Shown here: positions 9,100 through 18,454 of the stretch, piece after piece
Position numbering within the stretch: the first letter of the stretch is position 1
How the letters are laid out: each line of letters starts with the position of its first letter
From: Campylobacteraceae bacterium
GTDB taxonomy: Bacteria; Campylobacterota; Campylobacteria; Campylobacterales; Campylobacteraceae
Direction of reading: 5' to 3'
Length of the DNA: 64,000 nucleotides
Assembly: GCA_031263195.1 (NCBI GenBank)
Contig: JAISGD010000010.1
Coordinates: forward strand, 96,075 to 160,074
The notes under the pieces: model-generated
Told to the model about the DNA's origin: nothing
What the model saw: only the letters and a program-made list of their open reading frames with translations
Databases searched by the model: none
Made by a program: the position numbers and the translations under genes

Positions 9100-9891
9100 T
9101 TGAAACAATATCTTGATTTAATGCGACATGTAAGACAAAATGGGACTTTTAAAGAAGACAGAACGGGTACCGGGACTTATTCTGTTTTTGGTTACCAGAT
9201 GAGATTTGATTTAAATGACGGGTTTCCTTTGGTTACTACCAAAAAATGCCATCTAAAATCTATCATATACGAACTATTGTGGTTTTTAAAAGGCGATACG
9301 AATATAAAATATTTGAATGATAACGGTGTAAAAATTTGGGATGAGTGGGCTGATAAAGAGGGTAATTTGGGGTCTATTTACGGAGCGCAGTGGAGAAGTT
9401 GGAAGGGCGCTGAAAAAACAGTTGATCAGATAAGAGAAACAGTAAAACAGTTAAAATTAAATCCTGCAAGCCGTCGTCTTATCGTAAGCGCTTGGAATGT
9501 CGCGGAACTTGATAATATGGCACTTGCTCCGTGTCACGCGTTTTTTCAATTTTACGTGGCTGATAATAAACTCTCATGCCAATTATATCAAAGGAGCGCC
9601 GATATATTTTTGGGAGTTCCGTTTAATATCGCCTCATACGCGCTTTTAACAATGATGATAGCGCAAGTTTGCGGACTTAAACTTGGTGAGTTTGTCCATA
9701 CTTTCGGCGACGCGCATCTTTACAGCAATCATTTGGAGCAGGCTGATTTACAGCTTGGACGCGAACCTTTTAAATTGCCCAAAATGAAGATAAATCCAAA
9801 TGTGAAAGATGTATTTGATTTTAAATTTGAGGATTTTGAACTTTTAAATTATGAGGCGCATCCGCATATAAAAGCTAAGGTCGCCGTATGA
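9100..9891 (+). CDS. thyA: Thymidylate synthase (ThyA)
   Basis: Converts dUMP to dTMP with methylene-THF, producing dihydrofolate. Hallmarks are the N-terminal [19 protein letters not shown], the catalytic Cys in [36 protein letters not shown], and the C-terminal AV end. 263 residues matches E. coli ThyA (264). Translation starts at TTG 9100 with GGGGAG upstream. folA overlaps its stop (ATGA), a logical pair because ThyA makes the dihydrofolate that FolA recycles. Many better-known Campylobacterota use the unrelated ThyX instead. Confidence 0.97.
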   Translation: MKQYLDLMRHVRQNGTFKEDRTGTGTYSVFGYQMRFDLNDGFPLVTTKKCHLKSIIYELLWFLKGDTNIKYLNDNGVKIWDEWADKEGNLGSIYGAQWRSWKGAEKTVDQIRETVKQLKLNPASRRLIVSAWNVAELDNMALAPCHAFFQFYVADNKLSCQLYQRSADIFLGVPFNIASYALLTMMIAQVCGLKLGEFVHTFGDAHLYSNHLEQADLQLGREPFKLPKMKINPNVKDVFDFKFEDFELLNYEAHPHIKAKVAV

Positions 9892-10394
9892 GAGTGTCTA
9901 TTATCGTGGCTGTAGGGAAAGCTTGGCAGATAGGGCTTGACAATAAACTTTTGTGGCATATTCCGGAGGATTTGAAACTTTTTAAAGAACTTACTACGGG
10001 TCATCATTTGATAATGGGCAGAAAAACTTATCAATCTATAGGAAAACCGCTGCCAAATCGCACCTCTGTAGTTTTGTCAAAAAATGATTTTAACGCTGAG
10101 GGCGTCTTTACATGTGAAAGTTTGCAAAAAGCGATTGAACTTTGCGAGAATAGAGGTGAAGATGAGAGTTTTGTGGTTGGAGGAGGCGAAATTTATAAAG
10201 AAGCGCTTCCATACGCCGATAGGCTATATCTTACTACGGTTGATTATAGCGGAAAAGCCGACACTTTTTTTCCTCCGATAAATTTTAGAAATTGGCAATT
10301 GATAGATGAAAAAAAATATAAAGAAAGCATAGGAAAAAACGCTGATATAATTCCCGCTTGGCAGCATTTTATTTTGCAAAAAATACCAAAATAA
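9888..10394 (+). CDS. folA: Dihydrofolate reductase
   Basis: Reduces dihydrofolate to THF with NADPH. The N-terminal [29 protein letters not shown] (Trp and acidic residue of the active site), [20 protein letters not shown] and [13 protein letters not shown] are canonical. 168 residues is full length. It starts inside the thyA stop (ATGA) and should be translationally coupled. Confidence 0.97.
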   Translation: MRVSIIVAVGKAWQIGLDNKLLWHIPEDLKLFKELTTGHHLIMGRKTYQSIGKPLPNRTSVVLSKNDFNAEGVFTCESLQKAIELCENRGEDESFVVGGGEIYKEALPYADRLYLTTVDYSGKADTFFPPINFRNWQLIDEKKYKESIGKNADIIPAWQHFILQKIPK

Positions 10395-10483
10395 TTACCC
10401 CGCCTTAAATTTAAACTCGCAACATATCACAATTAAGCCAACTATAGATATAATTTTTCAAAATATATTAAAGAAGGTTAACG

Positions 10484-11566
10484 ATGAGAATATTTTTTAT
10501 ATCGGTTTTTAGCTTATTTTTAACCGCGTCGACTCTTATGTCAAGTGCGCCGAATACCACAAAAGAATTAGATATGTTTATAGATAAAATAGCGCTGCAA
10601 AACGCTCAAAATATGTTTGGAACGGCACTTGACTTGTATTATGCGAACAAAACGGATGAGATGATAAACGTATATAATATTTTTATAAGCGAATTTGGAA
10701 ATTCGACAAACGAAGAGATTAAAGTTATGGTAGCTCAGTCTATGTTTAATTTAGCTCTGGACTGTAACGATACAAAAATCGAAAAAGATTTGTACGAACA
10801 GATAGTTTTAAAATTTATAGATTCTGATAATAAAGATATAGAGTTTATAGTGGCAAACTCTCTTTTTAATCAAGGAGCTATCGCCTATAACACGAACGAC
10901 ACAAAAGGCGAGATAGAAATTTATCAAAAATTTCTTGACAAGTTTAAAAATACAAAAAATGAAAAAATTATTATACTTGAAGCAAGCATTATGACGATTT
11001 TGGGACATATATACAGTAGAACGGACGATAAGAGTAAGGCTATAGATATTTACAAGGAATTAATAGACAAATTTGAAAATTCTCAAGATGAATATGTGCA
11101 AAATTTAATTGTCGGAAGTTTTTTAAATCTTGGCGTAAATTATATAAGTTTAGGCAATCTGAAAGAGGGATTGTCATCATATAAAGAGATTATAGAGAGA
11201 TTTAAAAACTCTACAAATCCGGATGTAGTTAAAGTAGTCGGAGCGACGGTAACAAATAAAATAGAGCTTGAGATTTGCAATGGTCTTGAACCCTCTTTTA
11301 GCGATGAAAATGAGGAATTAGCCGATAAAAGCGAATATTCTACCTTTATGTACGAGTTTTTGCAAATTCTATATGCGGCGACTAAAGAACAACAAATAGA
11401 GAGATTGGATTTGTGGCAAAATAAATATTCGCATTTTAATTTTAAAGATTCCAATATAGATTTTGATTTTTCCGATTTAAATAGATTTGTAAAAAAACTT
11501 GAAAGTCCTAAGAAAGATTGGGCAGAAGAGTGTGTCGACATCTTAAAAGAGTTTGCTGATAAATAG
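10484..11566 (+). CDS. Exported TPR-like repeat protein of unknown function
   Basis: A signal peptide (MRIFFISVFSLFLTASTLMSS) is followed by helical repeats of about 50 residues with a recurring pattern of the type Y-x3-I-x-KF-x-NS-x(2)-E-x(2)-V-x(6)-LFNLG, seen at least four times between residues 45 and 245, like degenerate TPR/Sel1 modules. The C-terminal 100 residues differ and are unrecognised. Periplasmic location and a protein-binding role are inferred. An AAGAAGG-type ribosome site precedes the ATG. It lies just before rnpB. Confidence 0.7.
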   Translation: MRIFFISVFSLFLTASTLMSSAPNTTKELDMFIDKIALQNAQNMFGTALDLYYANKTDEMINVYNIFISEFGNSTNEEIKVMVAQSMFNLALDCNDTKIEKDLYEQIVLKFIDSDNKDIEFIVANSLFNQGAIAYNTNDTKGEIEIYQKFLDKFKNTKNEKIIILEASIMTILGHIYSRTDDKSKAIDIYKELIDKFENSQDEYVQNLIVGSFLNLGVNYISLGNLKEGLSSYKEIIERFKNSTNPDVVKVVGATVTNKIELEICNGLEPSFSDENEELADKSEYSTFMYEFLQILYAATKEQQIERLDLWQNKYSHFNFKDSNIDFDFSDLNRFVKKLESPKKDWAEECVDILKEFADK

Positions 11567-11600
11567 AGTTTTATTAAGTATTGTCGTAGCGAATTTGATA

Positions 11601-11606
11601 TATAAT
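11601..11606 (+). promoter_or_regulatory. -10 box of rnpB promoter
   Basis: TATAAT sits 7 bp before the first base of the RNase P RNA P1 stem, the expected distance to a transcription start. The upstream region is AT-rich without a clear -35, as usual for sigma-70 promoters in this phylum. Confidence 0.8.
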
Positions 11607-11613
11607 TCACATT

Positions 11614-11936
11614 GCAAGGCACGACAGGCGGCTGCTGAAGTCTAGCTTTAGAGGAAAGTCCGGGCTGCAATGAGACATGGTTCCATCTAACAGATGGCTG
11701 GGGTAACCCAAGGGAAAGTGCAACAGAAATTAAACTACCGCGAAAGCGGAAAAGGTGAAACGGCGGGGCAAGAGCCCACCAGCGTTTTTAGCAATAAAGA
11801 CGGCTTTGTAAACCCAACTTGCAGCAAGAAGAGATGGTTTAGTCTCATATTTTTACTCTTCGCTTGAGCGGCGCTGTGAAGCGTTGCCTAGATAAATAGT
11901 CGCCCACGACAGAACCCGGCTTACGGCGCGCCTTGC
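11614..11936 (+). ncRNA. rnpB: RNase P RNA (M1-type, bacterial A class)
   Basis: The ribozyme that matures tRNA 5' ends. Conserved blocks are in order: GAGGAAAGTCCGGGCT (CRI), AAGGGAAAGTGCAACAGAAA (P4/CRII area), GGGCAAGAGCCCACC, and near the end GCCTAGATAAAT and CACGACAGAACCCGGCTTAC. The ends pair exactly: GCAAGGC at 11614-11620 with GCCTTGC at 11930-11936, forming P1, which fixes the boundaries. It lies between the TPR-like gene and the convergent efflux operon. Confidence 0.96.
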
Positions 11937-11988
11937 GCTTAAGATTTTACCGTTTGCTAGACTTCTCAAAATTACTTTTATTGCAATT

Positions 11989-13068
11989 TTATCCAACTTT
12001 TTTCTTAAATAAAACAAACGCCGCAGTAAGAGATACAACACCCAATAAAAACATTTTAACAAGTAAAGGCAGAGCAGTATGAAACTCCATGCCTCTCAAA
12101 AAAACGCCTTTAATAAATATAATGTAATATTTTAAAGGGATAATATCAGACAGCGGTTGTAGCCATGAAGGTATATTTTCAACCGGAGTTGTAAAGCCTG
12201 AGAGTAAAAATGAAGGCAGTAAAAAAATAAAAGAACCTAAAACAGCCTGTTGTTGTGTTTTGCAAACAGCAGAGATAAAAAGCCCTACTCCGGAGATAGT
12301 AAATAAAAATATCACAACACCGGCATATAGCAGTGTTAATGAACCTAAAAACGGTACTTTATAAATAAAAATAGCCAAACACAAAATCACAGATGAAACC
12401 AAAACACTGATGATGAGTCCGGGGATTAGTTTTCCAAGCAGTATCTCATACGAATTTAACGGCGAAACCAAAATTTGTTCGTAAGTACCGAGCTCTTTCT
12501 CGCGCGTTATGGACAACGCACATAAAATGATAGCCAGCAACATAGTGATAGAGCCAAAAAGATTCGGCACTATCCACCAAAAGTTATTTAGATTTTGATT
12601 GTAAAGATAGTGCAGATGAAGTTCCAAAGGATTATCTTCTTTTGATTGCAACTTCATCAATATCTGCGATATATAACCCTCTACAACTTGTGCGGTATTT
12701 GAGCGGCGCCCATCAAGTATAAGCTGTATTTTTGAATCCTGCGTACCCAAATGTGTTGAAAAATTATCCGGTATAACTATAAACGCGATGATTTTTTTTG
12801 TATCTATCATTTTTTCCGCTGTTTCATAGTTTTGCACATTTATTAAATTCCTCACATACTTTGAACCTTTAACCTCTTGTATAAACTCTCTGCTTTGATA
12901 ACTTCCGTCTTGGTCAAAAACGGCTAAATCCATATGTTTTACTTCTGTCGTCGCTGCGAATGAGAAAATCAAAATCTGTATCAACGGCAACGCAATAATG
13001 ACAAACATACTCTTTTTATCGCTCCTGATGGCCAGAAACTCTTTTTTTATAAGCGCGAGCAGTCTCAT
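11989..13068 (-). CDS. ABC-2 type efflux permease (YbhR-like)
   Basis: 359 residues with one N-terminal transmembrane helix, a large periplasmic loop (about residues 45-170) and five C-terminal helices, the ABC2_membrane_3 layout. SITREKELGTYEQILVSPL is the conserved coupling segment. Last gene of the four-gene operon HlyD-ATPase-permease-permease; its start overlaps the previous stop by 4 bp. Together they should form a drug or envelope-component exporter of the YbhGFSR type. Substrate unknown. Confidence 0.9.
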   Translation of the reverse strand: MRLLALIKKEFLAIRSDKKSMFVIIALPLIQILIFSFAATTEVKHMDLAVFDQDGSYQSREFIQEVKGSKYVRNLINVQNYETAEKMIDTKKIIAFIVIPDNFSTHLGTQDSKIQLILDGRRSNTAQVVEGYISQILMKLQSKEDNPLELHLHYLYNQNLNNFWWIVPNLFGSITMLLAIILCALSITREKELGTYEQILVSPLNSYEILLGKLIPGLIISVLVSSVILCLAIFIYKVPFLGSLTLLYAGVVIFLFTISGVGLFISAVCKTQQQAVLGSFIFLLPSFLLSGFTTPVENIPSWLQPLSDIIPLKYYIIFIKGVFLRGMEFHTALPLLVKMFLLGVVSLTAAFVLFKKKVG

Positions 13069-14156
13069 TTTAGACCTTTTCTGGAATTTACCAAAACCAA
13101 TACAAATAAAATCGTTCCGATGATTACTATTCCGGTCAAACTTGCCAAAAATATCTCATAAACATTACCCGCTAAAAACAGTGTCTGAATGGAATTAACA
13201 AAATACCGTGCCGGTATGACATATGTTAATGCTTGGATTACAATCGGCATATTTTGTATTTCAAATAAAAATCCTGACAGCAAAAATGCAGGCAAAAATG
13301 AAGCCACAAGCGATATTTGAGCAGCTAAAAATTGATTTTTTGTAAGTACTGAGATTAAAAGTCCTGTAGTGAGAGCCGGAAAAAGATATATCGCTCCCAT
13401 TAAAAACAATATGAGCAAGCTGCCCCGAAATGGTATCTCATACCAAAAATAAGCCAGTAAAAAACACATTACTAAAGATCCCATAGCTAAAACAAAATAT
13501 GGGATTATCTTACCGATAATTATCTCCGGCATAGACGACGGAGTAGACATCATAACTTCCATAGTACCCATCTCCCATTCTTTTGCTATAACAAGCGACG
13601 TTAAAAGCGTACCTATCATTGTCATAATGATAACAATTGAGCCGGGAATTAAAAAGTATCTGCTTGTAATGGGGGGATTAAACCAATATCTGGACTCTAT
13701 TTTTGTATTATATGATGCCGTAATACCATTTTGTTTTGCCCAATCCGATACTACGCTACTTACATATTTGTTTATAAAGCCCGCTACATTTGGATTTGAC
13801 GCGTCTATCAAAAATTGGATTTTATAACTTCCCTCTTTACCGAAATCATCGCTTATCTCCAAAACAGATTTTATCTTTCCTTCATGGAGCATATCCATAA
13901 AAAGCGTCTTATCCTTACCTTCGGTCAAAATAAAATATTTTGAGCCTCTAAATGCCTCTGTAAGAGTTCTGGCATGGGCACTTTCGCTTTTCGAGACAAT
14001 ACCCAGTGTTACATTTCTAATATCCAGTGAAACAGCATATCCCATTAAAAAAAGCAACAAAAGCGGCAAAACCAAGACTATTAAAATAGTGCTCGGATCT
14101 CGTATAATCTGTAAATTCTCTTTTTTTATGAGAGCTTTGAGGCGTCTTATATTCAT
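13065..14156 (-). CDS. ABC-2 type efflux permease (YbhS-like)
   Basis: 363 residues with the same layout as its downstream neighbour: an N-terminal helix (ILIVLVLPLLLLFLMGYAVS), a periplasmic domain, then five helices; IAKEWEMGTMEVMMSTPSS is the coupling motif. It is a distant paralogue of the YbhR-like gene, and the two probably form a heterodimeric membrane channel. It overlaps both neighbours by 4 bp (ATGA). Confidence 0.9.
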   Translation of the reverse strand: MNIRRLKALIKKENLQIIRDPSTILIVLVLPLLLLFLMGYAVSLDIRNVTLGIVSKSESAHARTLTEAFRGSKYFILTEGKDKTLFMDMLHEGKIKSVLEISDDFGKEGSYKIQFLIDASNPNVAGFINKYVSSVVSDWAKQNGITASYNTKIESRYWFNPPITSRYFLIPGSIVIIMTMIGTLLTSLVIAKEWEMGTMEVMMSTPSSMPEIIIGKIIPYFVLAMGSLVMCFLLAYFWYEIPFRGSLLILFLMGAIYLFPALTTGLLISVLTKNQFLAAQISLVASFLPAFLLSGFLFEIQNMPIVIQALTYVIPARYFVNSIQTLFLAGNVYEIFLASLTGIVIIGTILFVLVLVNSRKGLK

Positions 14157-15841
14157 TTGCTATGCTCTTCGTCATACATTTTTACAAGATGTATAAAAGC
14201 ATCTTCCATAGAAGCATCAGCGACAGATACGCGCGCTTTCAACTCATCCGGTGTTCCAACGGCTATCGCTTTTCCTTTATATACCAGCATTATTTTATCA
14301 CAATACTCCGCCTCATCCATAAAATGGGTGGTTATCATTACGGAAACACCTTTTTTGGCTATATTATTTATATGCGTCCAAAACTCTTTTCTTGTTATAA
14401 TATCAACGCCTGAAGTTGGTTCATCCAAAAATAAAATACGCGATTGATGCATTAAGGCACAAGCAAGCGACAATCGTTGTTTTATGCCTAGAGGAAGTTT
14501 ATTTGCACGCATATTCAGATACTTTCTAAAGTCAAAAATATCTATCATCATATCTATCTTTTTTTTAACGTCCTCTACTTCGTACAGTCTCGCGAAAAAA
14601 TCGAGGTTATCTTTCAATCTCAAATCGCCGTAAAGTGAGAATTTTTGCGCCATATAACCTATATTTTGTCTAATATGTCTCTTTTTCAAACTACCGCCAA
14701 GTACTTTAATATCGCCGGAAGTTGGAGTCAAAAGTCCGCAAAGCATTTTAAAAGTAGTGGATTTTCCAGCCCCGTTTGGTCCCAAAAGCCCAAAAATCTC
14801 ACCAGAATTTACCGTAAAATTTATATTTTTTACGGCTGCAAATTTACCGAATTTTTTGTTTAAATTGCGTACTGTTATAAGGTTTTCTTGTTCTGGCAAT
14901 TGCGGCATTACATTCGCCAAAATAGAGTGTGCTTTTGTTTTCACGCCCAATATTCCCAAAAATGCATCTTCAAAACTCGGTTCTATTTTTGAAACTTTTA
15001 TATTATTGCCGATTGTTTTCAAAATCTCTTCCGGAAATGCATTCCCATCTTTTGTCATAGCTTTTATATGAGAGCCGATAAGTGCGGCGTCAAGTAACTC
15101 TTCACACTCCAAAATAGAACTTACCGCATCTCTTTTATTAAAAAAATCGCCCTCTATTTTAAATACTCTTCCTTTTAGGCTATCCATCAACTCTTTAGGG
15201 CAACCGTGATATAAAATACTTCCTTCATTAAGCAAAATCACATTATCGCACATTTGCGCTTCATTTAGATACGATGTACTCCAAACGACAGCTATATCAT
15301 CTTCCAAAAGCGAATGCACCATCTCCCATAAGTCTTGCCTAGATATCGGATCAACGCCCGTGCTCGGCTCATCCAAAAGTAAAACTTTTGGCTTTTTTAT
15401 AACAGCACAGGCAAGCGCTAATTTTTGCTTCATACCGCCTGAAAGATTAGCCGCACGCCTTGTTTTAAAGGATTTTAATTTGGTAAATTCAAGCAATTTA
15501 TTTATCCGTGCAGGAGCATTTTCTATACCTTGCAAAGAGGCGTGCAAATTCAAATTTTCAATAACGCTCAAATCCTCATAAAGTCCGAATTTTTGCGGCA
15601 TATATCCGATTTGTTCTAAAAAAGAGCTGCTTTTATCAGGCATTTTTCTGCCCAAAACCTCAAGCTCTCCATTATTAAAGTCCATAAGTCCGGTCAAAAG
15701 CCTCACAAGCGTTGTCTTTCCTGCCCCATCAGGTCCGACTATACCTGTTATTTCACCGCTTTTTGCACTAAAGCTTATATTGCTGAGCGCAGCATAATTT
15801 TTAAAATATTTTGTGATATTTAATGCGCTGATTACTGTCAT
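14153..15841 (-). CDS. Double-domain ABC transporter ATPase (YbhF-like)
   Basis: Two fused nucleotide-binding domains in 562 residues. Domain 1 has GPDGAGKTT, LSGGMKQKL and LLLDEPSTGVDP; domain 2 (from about residue 320) has GPNGAGKST, LFLDEPTSGVD and a signature changed to LPLGIKQRL, so the second ABC signature is degenerate, as in some family members. It powers the export system formed with the two permeases and the adaptor. ATGA overlaps on both sides indicate one mRNA. Confidence 0.93.
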   Translation of the reverse strand: MTVISALNITKYFKNYAALSNISFSAKSGEITGIVGPDGAGKTTLVRLLTGLMDFNNGELEVLGRKMPDKSSSFLEQIGYMPQKFGLYEDLSVIENLNLHASLQGIENAPARINKLLEFTKLKSFKTRRAANLSGGMKQKLALACAVIKKPKVLLLDEPSTGVDPISRQDLWEMVHSLLEDDIAVVWSTSYLNEAQMCDNVILLNEGSILYHGCPKELMDSLKGRVFKIEGDFFNKRDAVSSILECEELLDAALIGSHIKAMTKDGNAFPEEILKTIGNNIKVSKIEPSFEDAFLGILGVKTKAHSILANVMPQLPEQENLITVRNLNKKFGKFAAVKNINFTVNSGEIFGLLGPNGAGKSTTFKMLCGLLTPTSGDIKVLGGSLKKRHIRQNIGYMAQKFSLYGDLRLKDNLDFFARLYEVEDVKKKIDMMIDIFDFRKYLNMRANKLPLGIKQRLSLACALMHQSRILFLDEPTSGVDIITRKEFWTHINNIAKKGVSVMITTHFMDEAEYCDKIMLVYKGKAIAVGTPDELKARVSVADASMEDAFIHLVKMYDEEHSK

Positions 15842-16815
15842 TTTTTCAGTTTTATAGTTACCGGCATACCCTGCTTTATTTTTTTATCTGGATCTTTCAG
15901 TAAAACTCTAAATCTATAGACAAGATCAGACCTCAATTCTATCGTTTCAATGTTTTTAGGGGTAAACTCCGCTATCGGCGATATATTTCCAATAACACCG
16001 ATATATGGTTCCTTGCGTACATCCGCATATACCAAAACCTCATCGCCCTGCGAAATCGCGCCAAGATGAGGCTCGTCCACATAAGCTTTTACCCAAAACT
16101 CGTCTTGTCTTGAAAGTTCCAAAATCCTCTCACCCGGATTTACAATAGCGCCATCTTCTTTAAGCCTTGTTAGAATAATGCCGTCAAACGGCGATTTGAT
16201 AACACTATCTTCCAAATCTTGTAAGGCCGCCTTTAAAGCCGCTTCTAAAGATGCTACAAGCGCCATTTGAGCCCTTATGTCCTCTTCTTCATATCCTTTT
16301 TTGCGCATTTCGTAAAGCGCTTCAGCTTTTTTTAGGGTGCCCTCTGCCGCTTCGTATTTATATCTCGCGTTAATATAAGCCTCTCGCGAAGTCGCGTTTT
16401 TTTCAACAAGTCTCTCTTGTCTTTTAAGTACATCTTCAAGTAATTTTAAATTTGCTAAAGCGGCTTCAAGTTCACCTTTAGCTTCTTCAATATCTTCTTT
16501 TCTAAAACCTTTTTTAAGTTTAGTAAGTTTTATATTCTCTGCGTTAAGTCTCTCTTTTACTTCATTGATATTATTTTGAAGGTTTTTACTATCTAAACTT
16601 GCCAGAATATCGCCCTTAACTACGCTATCACCCTCATCTTTATTTATCTTCTCTATTTTACCTAAAAAGCGAAATCCGAGATTTACCGTTCTTGTGTCTA
16701 TATTTCCCGAAAACGACAACTCTTTATTGTTCGAATCTTTATAAATATATAAAAACGCCACTACGATTATTGCCGTCACAACTAAAAGAAGTACATAACC
16801 AAAAACTTTTTTCAC
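15838..16815 (-). CDS. HlyD/YbhG-type periplasmic adaptor
   Basis: 325 residues: an N-terminal membrane anchor (about residues 5-24), a lipoyl-like half motif (FSGNIDTRTVNLGFRFLGKI), a long coiled-coil hairpin (about 75-195, rich in Glu/Lys/Ala), the second lipoyl half (IKSPFDGIIL) and a C-terminal beta-barrel. It links the inner-membrane ABC exporter to an outer-membrane channel. First gene of the efflux operon; the ribosome site GGGGAAAAGTCC-like stretch precedes its ATG. No TetR or MarR regulator is adjacent. Confidence 0.9.
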   Translation of the reverse strand: MKKVFGYVLLLVVTAIIVVAFLYIYKDSNNKELSFSGNIDTRTVNLGFRFLGKIEKINKDEGDSVVKGDILASLDSKNLQNNINEVKERLNAENIKLTKLKKGFRKEDIEEAKGELEAALANLKLLEDVLKRQERLVEKNATSREAYINARYKYEAAEGTLKKAEALYEMRKKGYEEEDIRAQMALVASLEAALKAALQDLEDSVIKSPFDGIILTRLKEDGAIVNPGERILELSRQDEFWVKAYVDEPHLGAISQGDEVLVYADVRKEPYIGVIGNISPIAEFTPKNIETIELRSDLVYRFRVLLKDPDKKIKQGMPVTIKLKK

Positions 16816-16850
16816 TGGACTTTTCCCCTTAATTTATTTAAAAACGGTAT

Positions 16851-16892
16851 AATAGCGAAATTTACTTAAATAATAGCGAAATTTACTTAAAT
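16851..16892. repeat. Perfect 21-bp tandem duplication in divergent promoter region
   Basis: The unit AATAGCGAAATTTACTTAAAT occurs twice head-to-tail with no mismatch and no spacer, between the divergently transcribed efflux operon and acpS. The first copy overlaps the sequence GGTATAAT, a possible -10. Confidence 0.95.
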
Positions 16893-16930
16893 TATGTTTT
16901 CAATTAATAAAATAAGGTATTATAGTTATT

Positions 16931-17308
16931 ATGATAGGAATTGATATAGTAAAAATTAAGCGATTTGAGATTTTTTTGGAGCGTCACGGTAAAAAAGCTC
17001 TCGAAAAATATCTCGATAAAGATGAGATAAAACTTGTCAAAAGTGCCCAAAATGCAGCTGGATTTTTCGCAGCCAAAGAAGCCGTATCAAAAGCTTTAGG
17101 GCTTGGTATATCAAAAGAGTGCGGCTTTAATGATATAAAGATATATAAGCTTCCAAACAAAGCGCCGGCTTTCACGCTCTCATCTCATCTTGTAAAAATT
17201 TATAAAATCACATCTTTATCGCTTTCTATATCGCATGACGGGGGTTTTGCAATAGCTGTAGCGGCAATAGAGGGCGAACCGCCTCAAAAACAAGAGTTAA
17301 ATCACTAG
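16931..17308 (+). CDS. acpS: Holo-[acyl-carrier-protein] synthase
   Basis: Transfers phosphopantetheine from CoA to ACP. Family marks are the N-terminal IGIDIVKIKRFE (metal Asp), FFAAKEAVSKALG (catalytic Glu and Lys) and SLSISHDGGFAIAVA. 125 residues is typical for the trimeric AcpS type. A TATTAT-like -10 lies just upstream; it diverges from the efflux operon. Confidence 0.96.
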   Translation: MIGIDIVKIKRFEIFLERHGKKALEKYLDKDEIKLVKSAQNAAGFFAAKEAVSKALGLGISKECGFNDIKIYKLPNKAPAFTLSSHLVKIYKITSLSLSISHDGGFAIAVAAIEGEPPQKQELNH

Positions 17309-17329
17309 CTTTTATTATTAATAAAAATA

Positions 17330-17905
17330 TTATAATAAACTATTTTGAGGAAATATGTGCTCAACCAAAATTTTTACTCCTATTGCGATAAGCACAACTC
17401 CTCCTATAAGTTCAGCTTTTGATTTAAATTTTATACCAAATATATTACCCACTATTATGCCGCACATTGATATGAAAAATGTTATTACTCCTATTATTAA
17501 TGCAGCTTTGTATATATTGACCTCAAAAAAAGAGAATGTTATACCGACAACCAATGCGTCTATACTGGTTGCGACGGCTAAAATCAGTATTTTTATATAT
17601 CCAAATGAATTTTTATCTATACTATTTTTTACATTTTCTTTTGACAATCCATCTATTATCATTTTTCCGCCGATAAGTCCAAGTAAAATAAACGCTATCC
17701 AATGATCAGAATCTTGAATTTTACCAGTAAAATAAATACCTGCAAAATACCCCAATACAGGCATAAAAGTTTGAAAAAAGCCAAAATACATGCTTGGAAT
17801 TATCACATGTTTTGGATTTTTTGCGGATAAACCCAGCACTATTGATACAGCAAACGCATCCATTGCCAATCCAATGCCAATCAAAACAATCTCTATTAAA
17901 CCCAC
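17330..17905 (-). CDS. mntP: Manganese efflux pump MntP (YebN)
   Basis: 191 residues with six transmembrane helices in two inverted repeats. The conserved acidic motifs GLAMDAFAVSI and ATSIDALVVGITF, one per half, are the MntP signature. It exports Mn(II) from the cytoplasm. I do not see a yybP-ykoY manganese riboswitch in the upstream region. It is convergent with acpS. Confidence 0.93.
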   Translation of the reverse strand: MGLIEIVLIGIGLAMDAFAVSIVLGLSAKNPKHVIIPSMYFGFFQTFMPVLGYFAGIYFTGKIQDSDHWIAFILLGLIGGKMIIDGLSKENVKNSIDKNSFGYIKILILAVATSIDALVVGITFSFFEVNIYKAALIIGVITFFISMCGIIVGNIFGIKFKSKAELIGGVVLIAIGVKILVEHIFPQNSLL

Positions 17906-18044
17906 TGGGTCCGCCTTTATTTTTTTAGTAATTTAAAGCTTGTATCTTATCAAAATATATTTAACTGTAAACATGCGACTTCTTTTCCATGTTATCCTAA
18001 TATAACACTTATTTCGGCAAACATTATATATACGGCATTTTTGA

Positions 18045-18330
18045 TTAGGTTATAAATAATTGCGATACAAATTTAACTGATATTTTAGTGTGCATTGCCG
18101 TATCAATTAAAATGTCTTTTTATTTTGTCAATAGTCCTGTTTTTATACATCATAATTATTGCTCCCCCTGCCCTCTCTATTTGTTTTTATAATCTTATCA
18201 ATATTTTTACAGGCTCTTTTTATAAACTATACTATTGCTTTATAAAGTTCATCGTAAATTATTTTATTAATTTTAGCCTGATCCTTTTCAACAAGTGCAA
18301 TTACGCCAATTCCTTTATTAATTAAAAATC
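18045..18330 (-). pseudogene. Decayed aspartate/glutamate racemase, C-terminal half
   Basis: No intact gene is present, but the minus strand translates in different frames to fragments in the correct order for an Asp/Glu racemase. These are KGIGVIALVEKDQAKINKII then YDELYKAIV, a glycine-rich RAGGAIIM piece, and DTAMHTKISVKFVSQL ending at a stop at 18045, which resembles the family C-terminus (FDTTxIHAxAAVxF). Stops and frameshifts separate the pieces, and the catalytic GCTE segment is not legible. The N-terminal half is missing or unrecognisable. The plus-strand ORF of 76 residues over this region is a shadow. The rest of the 17906-18454 gap shows nothing else I can support. Confidence 0.6.
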
Positions 18331-18454
18331 TTTAGACATTCGACAAAATGCAGTAAATTACAAATCAATACATGGTTTGTTCTACTGCTGTAATCATACA
18401 ATTACCTCAAATAATTTTTTATCTATATTTTACAATCACACTATACAATTTGCT

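Noticed and set aside
17906-18044. Riboswitch (yybP-ykoY) upstream of mntP
   Set aside because: The leader is short and AT-rich without the conserved paired elements.
18095-18325. Plus-strand ORF of 76 residues, hydrophobic
   Set aside because: It lies over the racemase remnant on the other strand, has no ribosome site, and its hydrophobicity follows from AT-rich antisense codons.
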